From: JACDAN01 sp035711385 | Lineage (GTDB): Bacteria > Actinomycetota > Thermoleophilia > Gaiellales > Gaiellaceae | Direction of reading: 5' to 3' | DNA length: 11,733 nucleotides | Assembly: GCA_035711385.1 (NCBI GenBank) | Contig: DASTCG010000075.1 | Span: 1-11,733, forward strand | Shown: piece after piece, positions 4,818 through 11,641 of the stretch | Position numbering within the stretch: the stretch's first letter is position 1 | How the letters are laid out: every line of letters starts with the position of its first letter | Translations under genes and position numbers: made by a program | Notes under the pieces: generated by a model | What the model was told of the DNA's origin: nothing | The model's input: only the letters and a program-made list of their open reading frames with translations | The model's database searches: none

Positions 4818-6974
4818 CTAGCCCACGCGCTCCAGCGGCGCGTAGTCGAGCACGAGGCGGCGATCGGAGTCCTCGCCGGCGAAGCGCACGCTCACCACGC
4901 CGCCCGGCTCGACAGCGGTAACGATCCCCTCCCCCAACGTTCCGTGCCGGACGGCGTCCCCCGTCGAGAGCTCCGGCGTCTCGCCGCGCGGCTGGATCTG
5001 CGCGACGGGTGCCCCGTAGCCGGACCAGGAGGACGGGCGTAGCCGCTCGCGGTGGATCTCGTCCTGCGGCAGCTCGTCGAGGAAACGGGATGGCAGGTTG
5101 TAGTTCCGGGAGCCATAGAGCGACCGGCCGGCAGCGTGGGTGAGCGTCAGCCGCTCGCGCGCCCGCGTCATGCCGACGTACGCGAGCCGGCGCTCCTCCT
5201 CGAGCGAGTTCTCCTCCAGCGAGCGCGAGTGCGGGAAGATCCCCTCCTCCATCCCGATCATGAAGACGGCCTTGAACTCGAGGCCCTTCGCGTTGTGGAG
5301 CGTCATCAGCGTGACGAGGCTCTGCTGGTCGCGGATCGAGTCCTGGTCGGAGAACAGCGAGATCTCCTGGAGGAACGTCGAGAGGGTCGGGCTCTCGGCG
5401 CCGGCCTGGTACTCCTGAGCGACGCCGATCAGCTCCTGGAGGTTCTCGATCCGCCCCTGCGCCTCGATCGTGCGCTCGGCCTCCAGCGACTCGAGGTAGC
5501 CGCTGCGCTCGAGCGTCCGCTCGACGAGCTCGTCGACCGGCATGTCGAGCGCACCGGCCTGGAGCGACAGAAGGAGGTTGCGCAACGCCGTGACCGAGCG
5601 CACCTGGGCGGGGCCGAGCCCGGCCTCCTCCGGGAACTCCAGCGCCTCCCAGAGGGAGAGCCCGTGGCCGTCGGCGTAGGTCTGGAGGCGCGCGAGCGAG
5701 GCGTCGCCGATTCCGCGCCGCGGCCGGTTCGCGATCCGCTGCAGGCTGACGGCGTCGTAGGGGTTGTCGATCACCTGGAGGTAGGCGATCCCGTCCTTGA
5801 CCTCGGCCCGCTCGTAGAACCGCGGCCCTCCGATCACCTGGTACGGGATCTCGCTGCGGACGAGCACGTCCTCCAGCACCCGGGACTGCGCGTTCGTCCG
5901 GTAGAAGACCGCGATCTCGCTGCCGTTCACGCCCTCGTCGACGAGTCCGGCGATCTCGGAGGCGACCCAGCGCGCCTCGGCGTGCTCGTCCTCGACCTCG
6001 AGCACCCGCACGGCCTCGCCGTCGCCGAGCTCGGACCAGAGGTTCTTCGGCTTGCGTTCGGTGTTGTGGGAGATGACGTGGTTGGCCCCGCGAAGGATCG
6101 TGTTCGTCGAGCGGTAGTTCTGCTCCAGCGGCACGACGCGCGTCTCGCCGAAGTCGCGCTCGAACTCGAGGATGTTCCGGATGTCGGCTCCGCGGAAGGC
6201 GTAGATCGACTGATCCGGGTCGCCGACGACCGCGACGTTCCGGTGCTTCGCAGCCAGGAGCTGGAGCAGCCGGTACTGCGCGTGGTTCGTGTCCTGGTAC
6301 TCGTCGACGAGGATGTAGCGGAACGCCTTCTGCCAGCGCTCGAGCGCCTCGGGAAAGCGCTCCAGCACCTGGACGGTGAGCATCAGCAGGTCGTCGAAGT
6401 CGACGGCGTTCGCCGCGAACAGGCGCCGCTGGTAGAGGTCGTACGCGTCGGCGACGGTCTGGTCGTAGAACGACTGGACGCGCTCGCGGTACTCGGCCGG
6501 CGTGACGAGCTGGTTCTTCGCAGACGAGATCTGCTCGTGGATCCCGCGCGGGACGAAGCGCTTCGGGTCCCGCTCGAGCTCCTCGAGCACCTGCTTGACG
6601 AGGCGGACCTGATCCGCCTGGTCGTAGATCGTGAAGTTCGTCCGGTAGCCGAGCCGGGGCGCCTCGCGGCGGAGGATCCTGCCGCAGGCCGCGTGGAACG
6701 TGAGGATCCAGATGCGGCGGGCGACCTCCGGGAGCAGGCCCTCCAGGCGCGAGCGCATCTCCCCCGCCGCCTTGTTCGTGAAGGTGATCGCGAGGATCTC
6801 GTTCGGCTGGACGCCGACGGCCGAGATCAGGTGCGCGACGCGGTAGGTGAGGACGCGGGTCTTGCCCGAGCCGGCGCCGGCGACGACGAGGAGCGGCCCC
6901 TCGGTGTGCAGCACTGCCTCGCGCTGGGCGGCGTTGAGGTCGGCGAGATAGGTCTCCGGCGAGGCGACTGCCAT
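4818..6974 (-). CDS. pcrA: ATP-dependent DNA helicase PcrA/UvrD (superfamily 1A)
   Basis: 718 residues from ATG 6974, a normal length for PcrA. SF1A motifs appear in order: the Q motif LNAAQREAV (13-21), Walker A AGAGSGKT (32-39), Ia ITFTNKAAGEM (63-73), Walker B/II DEYQDTN (224-230), III GDPDQSIYAFRGA (251-263), IV QNYRST (285-290), V TLHNAKGLEF (558-567) and VI EERRLAYVGMTRARE (593-607). The C-terminal GDAVRHGTLGEGIVTAVE (672-689) is the Tudor-like tail that binds RNA polymerase in PcrA. The protein unwinds DNA 3' to 5' in nucleotide-excision repair, plasmid and replication-fork rescue, and transcription-coupled repair. TAGCAT lies nine bases before the ATG and there is no clear Shine-Dalgarno, so the message may be nearly leaderless. 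It stands between the protease and acetyltransferase genes as its own unit. The 95 bases after its stop hold only GC-rich self-complementary DNA. Confidence 0.97.
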   Translation of the reverse strand: MAVASPETYLADLNAAQREAVLHTEGPLLVVAGAGSGKTRVLTYRVAHLISAVGVQPNEILAITFTNKAAGEMRSRLEGLLPEVARRIWILTFHAACGRILRREAPRLGYRTNFTIYDQADQVRLVKQVLEELERDPKRFVPRGIHEQISSAKNQLVTPAEYRERVQSFYDQTVADAYDLYQRRLFAANAVDFDDLLMLTVQVLERFPEALERWQKAFRYILVDEYQDTNHAQYRLLQLLAAKHRNVAVVGDPDQSIYAFRGADIRNILEFERDFGETRVVPLEQNYRSTNTILRGANHVISHNTERKPKNLWSELGDGEAVRVLEVEDEHAEARWVASEIAGLVDEGVNGSEIAVFYRTNAQSRVLEDVLVRSEIPYQVIGGPRFYERAEVKDGIAYLQVIDNPYDAVSLQRIANRPRRGIGDASLARLQTYADGHGLSLWEALEFPEEAGLGPAQVRSVTALRNLLLSLQAGALDMPVDELVERTLERSGYLESLEAERTIEAQGRIENLQELIGVAQEYQAGAESPTLSTFLQEISLFSDQDSIRDQQSLVTLMTLHNAKGLEFKAVFMIGMEEGIFPHSRSLEENSLEEERRLAYVGMTRARERLTLTHAAGRSLYGSRNYNLPSRFLDELPQDEIHRERLRPSSWSGYGAPVAQIQPRGETPELSTGDAVRHGTLGEGIVTAVEPGGVVSVRFAGEDSDRRLVLDYAPLERVG

Positions 6975-7003
6975 TGCCGGTCGATGCTAGCGAGGGCGAG
7001 CCC

Positions 7004-7020
7004 GTGTCCCTCGGGGACGC
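7004..7020 (-). terminator. Small hairpin after the CPBP protease gene
   Basis: GTGTCCC (7004-7010) and GGGACGC (7014-7020) pair over seven positions (one wobble) with a 3-base loop, beginning two bases beyond the stop codon of the protease gene and 30 bases before the helicase start. There is no U-tract. It may separate the two transcription units. Confidence 0.33.
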
Positions 7021-7022
7021 TC

Positions 7023-7808
7023 TTAGACGACGTACGTGAGGATGATGATTGCGAACAGGACGCTCTGCCCGCTGTGCACGATGATCCCCATCCAGGCGCT
7101 GCGGTACCGCTTGGTCGGGTAGGCGAGGAAGAACATGTCGAGCAGCGTCCAGGGCGCCACCCACGGCACGTGCAGGTGGTAGGCGGAAAAGAGGACGCCG
7201 TTCGCGACCCAGTCGCCGCGTCCGAAGGCGCGGTTCATGCGCGGCAGGAGCAGCCCGCGAAAGAGCAGCTCCTCGCCGAGCACGGTGTTGAAGAGGAAGA
7301 GGAGGAGTATGAGGCCGTACCAGCCCCAGGATCCGCTGAGGAAGTCTTGAACGGAGTCCATGCCGAGCAGGTCCCCGAAGTCATGGTTCTCCGGGTGCGG
7401 CACCGTCGGGAGCGCCCCCTCGATAGCCGTGCCCAGGATCAGCGGAATCACGAGCAGCCACAGCCTGCCCCCGACCCGGCCTGTGGTCGGGCTCTGGGGA
7501 GAACGCAGCCAGAGCGCTTCCCGGACCACGGCCCAGCGGAGGGTTCCCTGCTCGCGCTGCACCAGGATGGCCACGAGCACGAACTGCCAGATCAGGCCGA
7601 CGGTGATGCAGACGAGCAGCGCCTTGAGCAGGGGCACGTCGCCCTCGCCGCCGAACTGGTCGTCGAGCGCGGGAGCGACGATCCAGGCCAGCACCCCCAT
7701 CGGGATCGCCGCGGCAGCCCAGACGGCCAGCGTTCTCAGGAGTGTGTACTGCGGAATCTCGACCGAGACCGCAGTCTCAAGATCCGAAGAGGTTTCTCCT
7801 GCTACCAA
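7023..7808 (-). CDS. CPBP-family intramembrane glutamic protease
   Basis: 261 residues from a TTG at 7808; no ATG or GTG alternative is open nearby and no Shine-Dalgarno precedes it, so the start is uncertain by some residues. Membrane segments lie near 25-47, 60-83, 115-131, 164-178, 204-216 and 238-258. The CPBP (CAAX protease and bacteriocin-processing) motifs are complete: EELLFRG with the paired E179-E180 and R184, FSAYHLH with H211, and a final polar helix position H245 in IIVHSGQS. Relatives include Rce1-type CAAX proteases and bacteriocin-immunity proteins; the substrate cannot be inferred. It follows the HAAS gene by 38 bases on the same strand, so read-through from the PadR promoter is possible, but it is not part of the usual PadR/HAAS pair. 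Confidence 0.88.
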   Translation of the reverse strand: MVAGETSSDLETAVSVEIPQYTLLRTLAVWAAAAIPMGVLAWIVAPALDDQFGGEGDVPLLKALLVCITVGLIWQFVLVAILVQREQGTLRWAVVREALWLRSPQSPTTGRVGGRLWLLVIPLILGTAIEGALPTVPHPENHDFGDLLGMDSVQDFLSGSWGWYGLILLLFLFNTVLGEELLFRGLLLPRMNRAFGRGDWVANGVLFSAYHLHVPWVAPWTLLDMFFLAYPTKRYRSAWMGIIVHSGQSVLFAIIILTYVV

Positions 7809-7846
7809 GGGAAGCGACCGTCCGGGCCGATCGTCCCAGGTTGACG

Positions 7847-8683
7847 TCAGCTACGCAAGGCGAGCGGCCTGCCGAGCCAGGCGAAGCAGACGAGGACAGC
7901 GGTGAGCTCGAGCCCGGCGAGCACGATCCCGTCGACGGCGAGCGCGATGACGCCGGCAGAAAGGGCAACGGCGAACGCGAACAGCCAGGGTCGCGCGCGA
8001 AGCCGCCCGAGGTGCAGGTCGTCGAAGACGTCGTCCGCCCGTCCGGCCGACGGCGCCTGAGGGCTCGAGGCCGAAGCGAGGGCCGGCAAAACGACGCACA
8101 GCGGTGCGACGGCCACGACCGCCAGCACGAGCACGGGCACAAAGTGGCCGAACTCGTAGCCCCAGACGAGCATCGAGACAGCGGTCAGCCCGCCCGCTGC
8201 GAGCGCGACCGCCGAGCGCCGGCCGAGCACGTCGAGCTCCTCGCACGGGAGCGCACCCTGTCCCCGCCGGCGAAGCGCGCGCAGGAGCGCGAGCCCGCCG
8301 GAGACGAACGCGACCTGGGGCAGCAGGAGCAGGCCGAGGCTCGCCAGCAGTCCGGCGGCGGCGTGCTTGCCGGCGAGGACGTCGTTCGGAGCCCGGTCGT
8401 CGGCGTAGACAAGCAGCGCCAGGAGCGCGAGGGCGGTCACGCCGAGGCCGGCGAAGGTCGCGTAGGTCGAGCGAATCGTCTTCGTCGTCGCGAGCTGCGC
8501 CGCGAGCTCGACCGCCAACGGGCGAGCTTCGCCGAACCGGGCGATCGCGTCTTCCTCACCGTGCCGATCGGCGAGCTCGCGGAGGTGGTCGGCTGCCTCG
8601 GCGAGGATGCGATCGCGGTCCCGGGCGCCGACGCCCCGATGAATGAGCTCGTCCGACAGACGCGCGAGGTAGTCGTCGATCAC
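7847..8683 (-). CDS. HAAS-domain membrane protein paired with the PadR regulator
   Basis: 278 residues from GTG 8683, whose last two bases and the next A form the PadR stop (GTGA overlap). AGGCGG lies 7 bases upstream as ribosome site. The frame is open 13 codons further, but that would sit inside the PadR gene without a ribosome site. The N-terminal ~70 residues form the cytosolic HAAS domain: DDYLARLSDEL, RDRILAEAADHLRELADRHG (23-42), then EDAIARFGEARPLAVELAAQL (44-64). About seven hydrophobic segments follow (for example 76-94, 108-137 and the last 60 residues). HAAS proteins are typically encoded with PadR-type repressors and are thought to sense or relay an envelope signal to them. No transporter ATPase is adjacent, so the effector target is unknown. 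Confidence 0.82.
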   Translation of the reverse strand: MIDDYLARLSDELIHRGVGARDRDRILAEAADHLRELADRHGEEDAIARFGEARPLAVELAAQLATTKTIRSTYATFAGLGVTALALLALLVYADDRAPNDVLAGKHAAAGLLASLGLLLLPQVAFVSGGLALLRALRRRGQGALPCEELDVLGRRSAVALAAGGLTAVSMLVWGYEFGHFVPVLVLAVVAVAPLCVVLPALASASSPQAPSAGRADDVFDDLHLGRLRARPWLFAFAVALSAGVIALAVDGIVLAGLELTAVLVCFAWLGRPLALRS

Positions 8684-8994
8684 GAGACGACCGCCTGCAC
8701 GGCTCCGCTGAAGTCCCGCCACTCCTTCCGATAGCTCGCGAGGCGCCGCCGTCCGAGAGCGGTCAGCCGGTACACCCGCCGCCGCCTTCCCTGCGCGACC
8801 GTCCAGGAGCTGGAAAGCAGTCCCGCGCCCTCGAGCCGGTAGAGCGCCGGGTAGACCGTGCCCTCGGCCAGGTCGAGCGCCCCGTCGGTCGACCCCCTGA
8901 TCGCCTCGATGACCGCATAGCCGTAGGACGGCTCCCGGGCGATCGCCGAGAGGAGCAAGAGGTCGAGATGTCCCTTCAATACCTCGGGTCGCAA
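8680..8994 (-). CDS. PadR-family transcriptional regulator
   Basis: 104 residues from TTG 8994. The protein begins MRPEVLKGHLDLLLLSAIA, the standard PadR opening, followed by the winged helix-turn-helix: YGYAVIEAIR (24-33), LAEGTVYPALYRLEGAGLL (42-60) and the basic wing GRRRRVYRLTALGRRRL (69-85). PadR proteins act as dimers, usually repressing their own operon until a ligand or partner releases them. The TTG lies inside the operator dyad, with a predicted transcription start about three bases upstream, so the message would be essentially leaderless; no Shine-Dalgarno is present. Its stop overlaps the HAAS start by GTGA, indicating translational coupling. Its divergent neighbour is the cupin gene. 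Confidence 0.93.
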   Translation of the reverse strand: MRPEVLKGHLDLLLLSAIAREPSYGYAVIEAIRGSTDGALDLAEGTVYPALYRLEGAGLLSSSWTVAQGRRRRVYRLTALGRRRLASYRKEWRDFSGAVQAVVS

Positions 8995-9001
8995 AGTATT
9001 G
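8977..9001. promoter_or_regulatory. Probable PadR operator (dyad at the start of padR)
   Basis: CAATAC (8977-8982) and GTATTG (8996-9001) are perfect arms; inside them the halves continue as ATACYTYGSG, giving a quasi-palindrome centred near 8989. It covers the predicted transcription start and the TTG start codon of the PadR gene and overlaps the possible -35 of the divergent cupin gene. This fits autorepression and perhaps joint control of both directions. Assignment to PadR is inferred from position. Confidence 0.55.
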
Positions 9002-9029
9002 CGAGTCTAGGCGAGTACGGTGCTAGCGT
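8999..9029 (+). promoter_or_regulatory. Possible divergent promoter of the cupin gene
   Basis: TTGCGA (8999-9004) and TAGCGT (9024-9029) are separated by 19 bases, longer than ideal; the -10 lies six bases before GTG 9036, implying leaderless translation. It overlaps the opposite promoter almost completely and its -35 touches the operator dyad. Confidence 0.3.
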
Positions 9030-9032
9030 CAA
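9004..9032 (-). promoter_or_regulatory. Promoter of the PadR-HAAS operon
   Basis: On the minus strand TTGACG (9032-9027) and TAGACT (9009-9004) are separated by exactly 17 bases, close to the vegetative consensus. The -10 lies nine bases before the TTG start, so the transcript starts at or within a few bases of the coding sequence. Confidence 0.65.
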
Positions 9033-9035
9033 CAC

Positions 9036-9416
9036 GTGGGCTACGCGCACACGACGATCGACGAGCTCGGCGACGAGACCTTCCGCAAGGTGCGGCGCGC
9101 CCTCGGGATCACGGCGTTCGGCGCGAACGTGCTCGTGCTGCAGCCGGGAATCGTGGGCAGGCCGCACTACCACGAGGAGCAGGACGAGCTGTACTTCGTC
9201 CACAAGGGGCGCGCGGTGTTCGACCTTCCGGACGACCGGGTCGAGCTCGGGCCCGGCGGGCTGATCCATGTCGAGTCGCAGACTCCTCGACGGGTGACGA
9301 ACCCCGGTCCAGGCGAGCTCGTGATGCTCGTCGTCGGCGCCAAGGACGGGTACGTCGGGCGAGACGGCTACCCCGCCGCGCCGAAGGCGTTCCTGCGCGA
9401 CGCCGACGCCGACTGA
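9036..9416 (+). CDS. Single-domain cupin protein
   Basis: 126 residues from GTG 9036. Cupin motif 1 is exact: G38-x5-H44-x-H46-x4-E51-x6-G58, giving three of the four expected metal ligands. Motif 2 is recognisable as LGPGGLIHVESQTPRRVTN (71-89), but the His that normally precedes RVxN is Arg85, so the fourth ligand is missing unless H78 substitutes. The protein is a small beta-barrel, probably cytosolic; such proteins may be isomerases, dioxygenases or ligand sensors, and none can be chosen here. The gene is divergent from the PadR gene with 41 bases between start codons, and its stop TGA shares one base with the ATG of the next gene (TGATG), so those two are translationally coupled. Confidence 0.85.
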   Translation: MGYAHTTIDELGDETFRKVRRALGITAFGANVLVLQPGIVGRPHYHEEQDELYFVHKGRAVFDLPDDRVELGPGGLIHVESQTPRRVTNPGPGELVMLVVGAKDGYVGRDGYPAAPKAFLRDADAD

Positions 9417-10204
9417 TGGCGTCTCTGGCGGAGCTCCAGGAGCGCCGCCGCTACGAGCTCCGGCTGACGCCCGACCGCGCGCTCGGATCGCTCGACGAGG
9501 CGGGCCGGTTCCTCCGCGACCGCGGGCTGCTCACTCGCACCACGCAGTCGGCGCTGCCGAGCCTGTACGAGGCGTGCCACGAGGATCCGTACATGCCCTC
9601 GAGCCCCGGATTCGGGCAGTGGCCGGAGACGAAGTGGCCCTGGTTCGGGGAGCTCGCCGACCGCGACGGCGTCTACGCGTTGAAGATCCACCGTGGCAAG
9701 CACATCCTCCTGAGCGGCGAGGTCGCCGCCCTCGCGGATCCGATCCTTCGAGGCGAGATCGAGCGGTTGCGGTCGGCCGAGGAGGACTGGGCGATGCTCC
9801 TCGACCACCTCGACACAGTCGGCCCCTCCGAGGTCGAGGATCTCCAGGAAGAGCTGGGGCTCTCGCGGAAGGCGCTCAAGGAGGCCCGCTCTCCGCTCGA
9901 GCGCTGCGGCGCGCTCGTGAGCCGTTCGCTCGCCGTCTCCGCAACCGCTGCCGGGCCACACCCGCACACGACGGAGCTCGCCCGGTGGGATCAGGTCTAC
10001 CCCGATCCGTCACCGGCCGGCGGCATCGAGGACCTCACGGTCGCCGCCGTTCGGGCCGCGGTCGTTGCCCCCGAGCGAGAGGTGCCGCGCTGGTTCAGCT
10101 GGAGCTGGCTCGTTCCGAAGACGCTGACCGACGACCTCGTGGCCGATGGCCGTCTCTACCGACCGGCGCCTGGATGGGTCAGCGCAACGGAAACGGCTTC
10201 CTGA
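9416..10204 (+). CDS. AlkZ-related (YcaQ-like) winged-helix protein
   Basis: 262 residues from ATG 9416, chosen because it overlaps the cupin stop as TGATG; the frame is open further upstream but that part lies across the cupin gene. The protein is soluble and rich in W, R and L. It has an aromatic segment FGQWPETKWPWFGELADRDGVYALKIHRGKHILLS (66-100 region), and a likely winged helix at 128-172 (helix MLLDHLDTVGPSEVEDLQEEL, recognition helix around SRKALKEARSPLERCG, wing ALVSRSL). The C-terminus contains ARWDQVYP (189-196) and VPRWFSWSW. This pattern resembles proteins annotated as AlkZ-related, the winged-helix DNA glycosylase family that removes alkylated or crosslinked bases. I cannot locate the QxQ catalytic motif of true AlkZ/YcaQ enzymes, so catalytic activity is doubtful. 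Its 3' end overlaps the converging gene by 26 bases. Confidence 0.6.
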   Translation: MASLAELQERRRYELRLTPDRALGSLDEAGRFLRDRGLLTRTTQSALPSLYEACHEDPYMPSSPGFGQWPETKWPWFGELADRDGVYALKIHRGKHILLSGEVAALADPILRGEIERLRSAEEDWAMLLDHLDTVGPSEVEDLQEELGLSRKALKEARSPLERCGALVSRSLAVSATAAGPHPHTTELARWDQVYPDPSPAGGIEDLTVAAVRAAVVAPEREVPRWFSWSWLVPKTLTDDLVADGRLYRPAPGWVSATETAS

Positions 10205-10970
10205 CGTTCGCAGGCAGGACCTGCGCGGTCACGATCGCGGGTGTCACCGCGTAGCGGCGGCTGTAGCGGTAGCTGCCGTCGGGCCGTCTGAGCGAGGCCA
10301 GGAACCTGAACGCAGCGGCGGGGGGCTTCGCGCCCGCGGCCAGGTAGGCCTGGACCGCCCACGCCGTCGACTGCGCGTCGGGCTCCCTCCCCGGCGTGAG
10401 ACGCACGCCGCCGTTCCGCGCCGTCAGCTTGCGAATGAATGCGAGCCCTGCACGGATCGGGCGGCCGCGGACGCCGCTCCAGCGCAGCGCCTGGATCGCC
10501 GCCGCCGTGTCGTTCGAGTCGGGTGCCCCGTTCGGCGCCCACGACCAGCCGCCGGAGCGGCGCTGCGCGCGCAGCAGGTAGCGGACGGCCGGTCTCTCCC
10601 CGCTCGGCAGCGCGAGAATGCCCCAGATCGTCGAGTTGACGAGCGCGCCGATCCGTCCGTCCCGCCGGCGCTGCCGCCCGAGCCGCTCGAGATACGGCTC
10701 TGGGCTCTCGCCGAGCGCGCGCAAGGCCATGACACGCAGGGCCAGATCGGTCGTGTCGAGGACGGGCGCGGCTCGGAGGTACGGCACGACGCTGCGCGCG
10801 GGCTCACGTCCCGACGCCTCCAGCCCCAGCACGGCCCAGGCAGTGAGGGCGGGATCCGAGCGGGCTCCCGTCTCGGCGAACCCGCCGTCCGGCAGCTGCC
10901 GGGCGGCGACGAACTCGGTCGGCGTCCCGGCGAGCGCAAGCGCAGAGCAGAGGAGCGCCGGAAGTCTCAC
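10179..10970 (-). CDS. Secreted alpha/alpha-barrel protein with prenyltransferase-like repeats
   Basis: 263 residues from GTG 10970, which overlaps the stop of the S-component gene as GTGA; GAGGTGG lies seven bases upstream. An open extension upstream is the antisense of nothing but the overlapping neighbour and is rejected. The first ~16 residues (MRLPALLCSALALAGT) look like a short signal peptide. The remainder consists of five repeats of a helix-hairpin type with a Q/xDGG start: 24-52 (QLPDGGFAETG), 99-121, 135-163 (SGGWSW...DSNDTAAAIQAL), 181-210 (NGGVRL...DAQSTAWAVQAY) and 226-254 (PDGSYRYS). This is the squalene-cyclase/prenyltransferase alpha-barrel pattern. The cyclase DxDD motif is only echoed as DSND, lacking the catalytic middle Asp, and the protein is far too short for a cyclase. 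With an ECF S component immediately upstream, an extracytoplasmic binding protein like the barrel domain of transcobalamin is more likely than a terpene enzyme. Confidence 0.75.
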   Translation of the reverse strand: MRLPALLCSALALAGTPTEFVAARQLPDGGFAETGARSDPALTAWAVLGLEASGREPARSVVPYLRAAPVLDTTDLALRVMALRALGESPEPYLERLGRQRRRDGRIGALVNSTIWGILALPSGERPAVRYLLRAQRRSGGWSWAPNGAPDSNDTAAAIQALRWSGVRGRPIRAGLAFIRKLTARNGGVRLTPGREPDAQSTAWAVQAYLAAGAKPPAAAFRFLASLRRPDGSYRYSRRYAVTPAIVTAQVLPANVRKPFPLR

Positions 10971-11641
10971 GCCCACGCCACCTCGACGCGCAGCCGGCGG
11001 CCGTAGCGCTCGAGCAGCCGGCGGAGCTCGGGCCCGATCGCAAGCGCGAAGACGACGTTGCCGACGGCGTGGGCGGCGCTGAACCAGACGCCTCGCGCGT
11101 AGACGAGCGTCAGCGCCTCCCACGTGTGGGGCCAGAAGCTGTACCAGTACCAGAGGTCCATGGCGCTCGAGAAGGCGAACCCGAGCGCGAAGCACAGCGC
11201 CGCGAACGCCCAGCGGCTGCGGATCAGGCGAGCGCAGAGCGCCCCGGCGACGCCGCAGGCGCCCCAGGCGAGCATCTGCCACGGCGTCCAGATTCCCTGG
11301 CCGAGATAGAAGTTGGAGACGAGCGCCGCGACCGCACCGACGGCGAAGCCGACGCGGGCCCCGAGCGCGGCTCCGGCGGCGACCACGACCACCGTCACCG
11401 GCTGGACTCCCGGCACGGCGGCGAACAGCACCCGTCCAGCAGCCGCGGCACCGCCGAGGACGGCCACTAGGGCGACCTCCTTCGCCGAGCCCGCCCCCGA
11501 CTCCAGCCAGGCGAAGCCGGCTGCGACGAGCGCGCAGGCGACGAGCAAGAGCGACAGCCCGGCGTCGTCCGGGGAGAGCGCGGCCCACGCCCCACCTGCG
11601 AAGGCGACGGCCGCCGCGGCCAGCAGCGCCCGGCTAGGCAA
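10967..11641 (-). CDS. ECF-type transporter substrate-binding (S) component
   Basis: 224 residues from TTG 11641, preceded by a perfect AAGGAGG at six bases. An earlier in-frame TTG at 11686 has no such site and lies deeper in the ATPase gene. Six to seven membrane helices are visible. The central block VQPVTVVVVAAGAALGARVGFAVGAVAALVSNFYLGQGIWTPWQMLAWG runs from 79 to 127 and closely resembles ECF S components, especially the SNFxLGxGxWTPWQM loop. A later WYWYSFWPHTWEAL (164-177) loop is probably periplasmic and near the ligand site. S components bind a vitamin or its precursor and dock on the EcfT/EcfA module for import. The gene overlaps the ATPase stop by 8 bases and the barrel-protein start by 4, so the three are tightly coupled. 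Ligand unknown; cobalamin is suggested only by the downstream barrel protein. Confidence 0.83.
   Translation of the reverse strand: MPSRALLAAAAVAFAGGAWAALSPDDAGLSLLLVACALVAAGFAWLESGAGSAKEVALVAVLGGAAAAGRVLFAAVPGVQPVTVVVVAAGAALGARVGFAVGAVAALVSNFYLGQGIWTPWQMLAWGACGVAGALCARLIRSRWAFAALCFALGFAFSSAMDLWYWYSFWPHTWEALTLVYARGVWFSAAHAVGNVVFALAIGPELRRLLERYGRRLRVEVAWA

Noticed and set aside
4810..7164. A 784-codon minus-strand frame shifted against the helicase
   Set aside because: It is an Arg/Pro/Ala-rich shadow of the helicase gene in another frame, running across the helicase and protease boundaries.
5052..7844. A 930-codon open frame on the plus strand opposite the helicase and protease genes
   Set aside because: It is the complement of genuine genes; in GC-rich DNA, strong third-position G/C bias keeps antisense frames open. 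Its translation is low-complexity (R, D, E, V, L) with no domain pattern, while the minus strand encodes complete PcrA and CPBP motifs.
9020..9415. A 132-codon upstream extension of the AlkZ-related protein
   Set aside because: It is a shadow of the cupin gene; the TGATG junction supplies a natural start.
10179..10970. A terpene cyclase of the squalene-hopene type
   Set aside because: It has less than half the usual length, a signal-peptide-like start, DSND in place of the DxDD general-acid motif, and an ECF transporter context.
10971..11588. A 206-codon N-terminal extension of the barrel protein
   Set aside because: It lies wholly inside the S-component gene in another frame, is Arg-rich, and the GTGA junction with a ribosome site gives a better start followed by a signal peptide.
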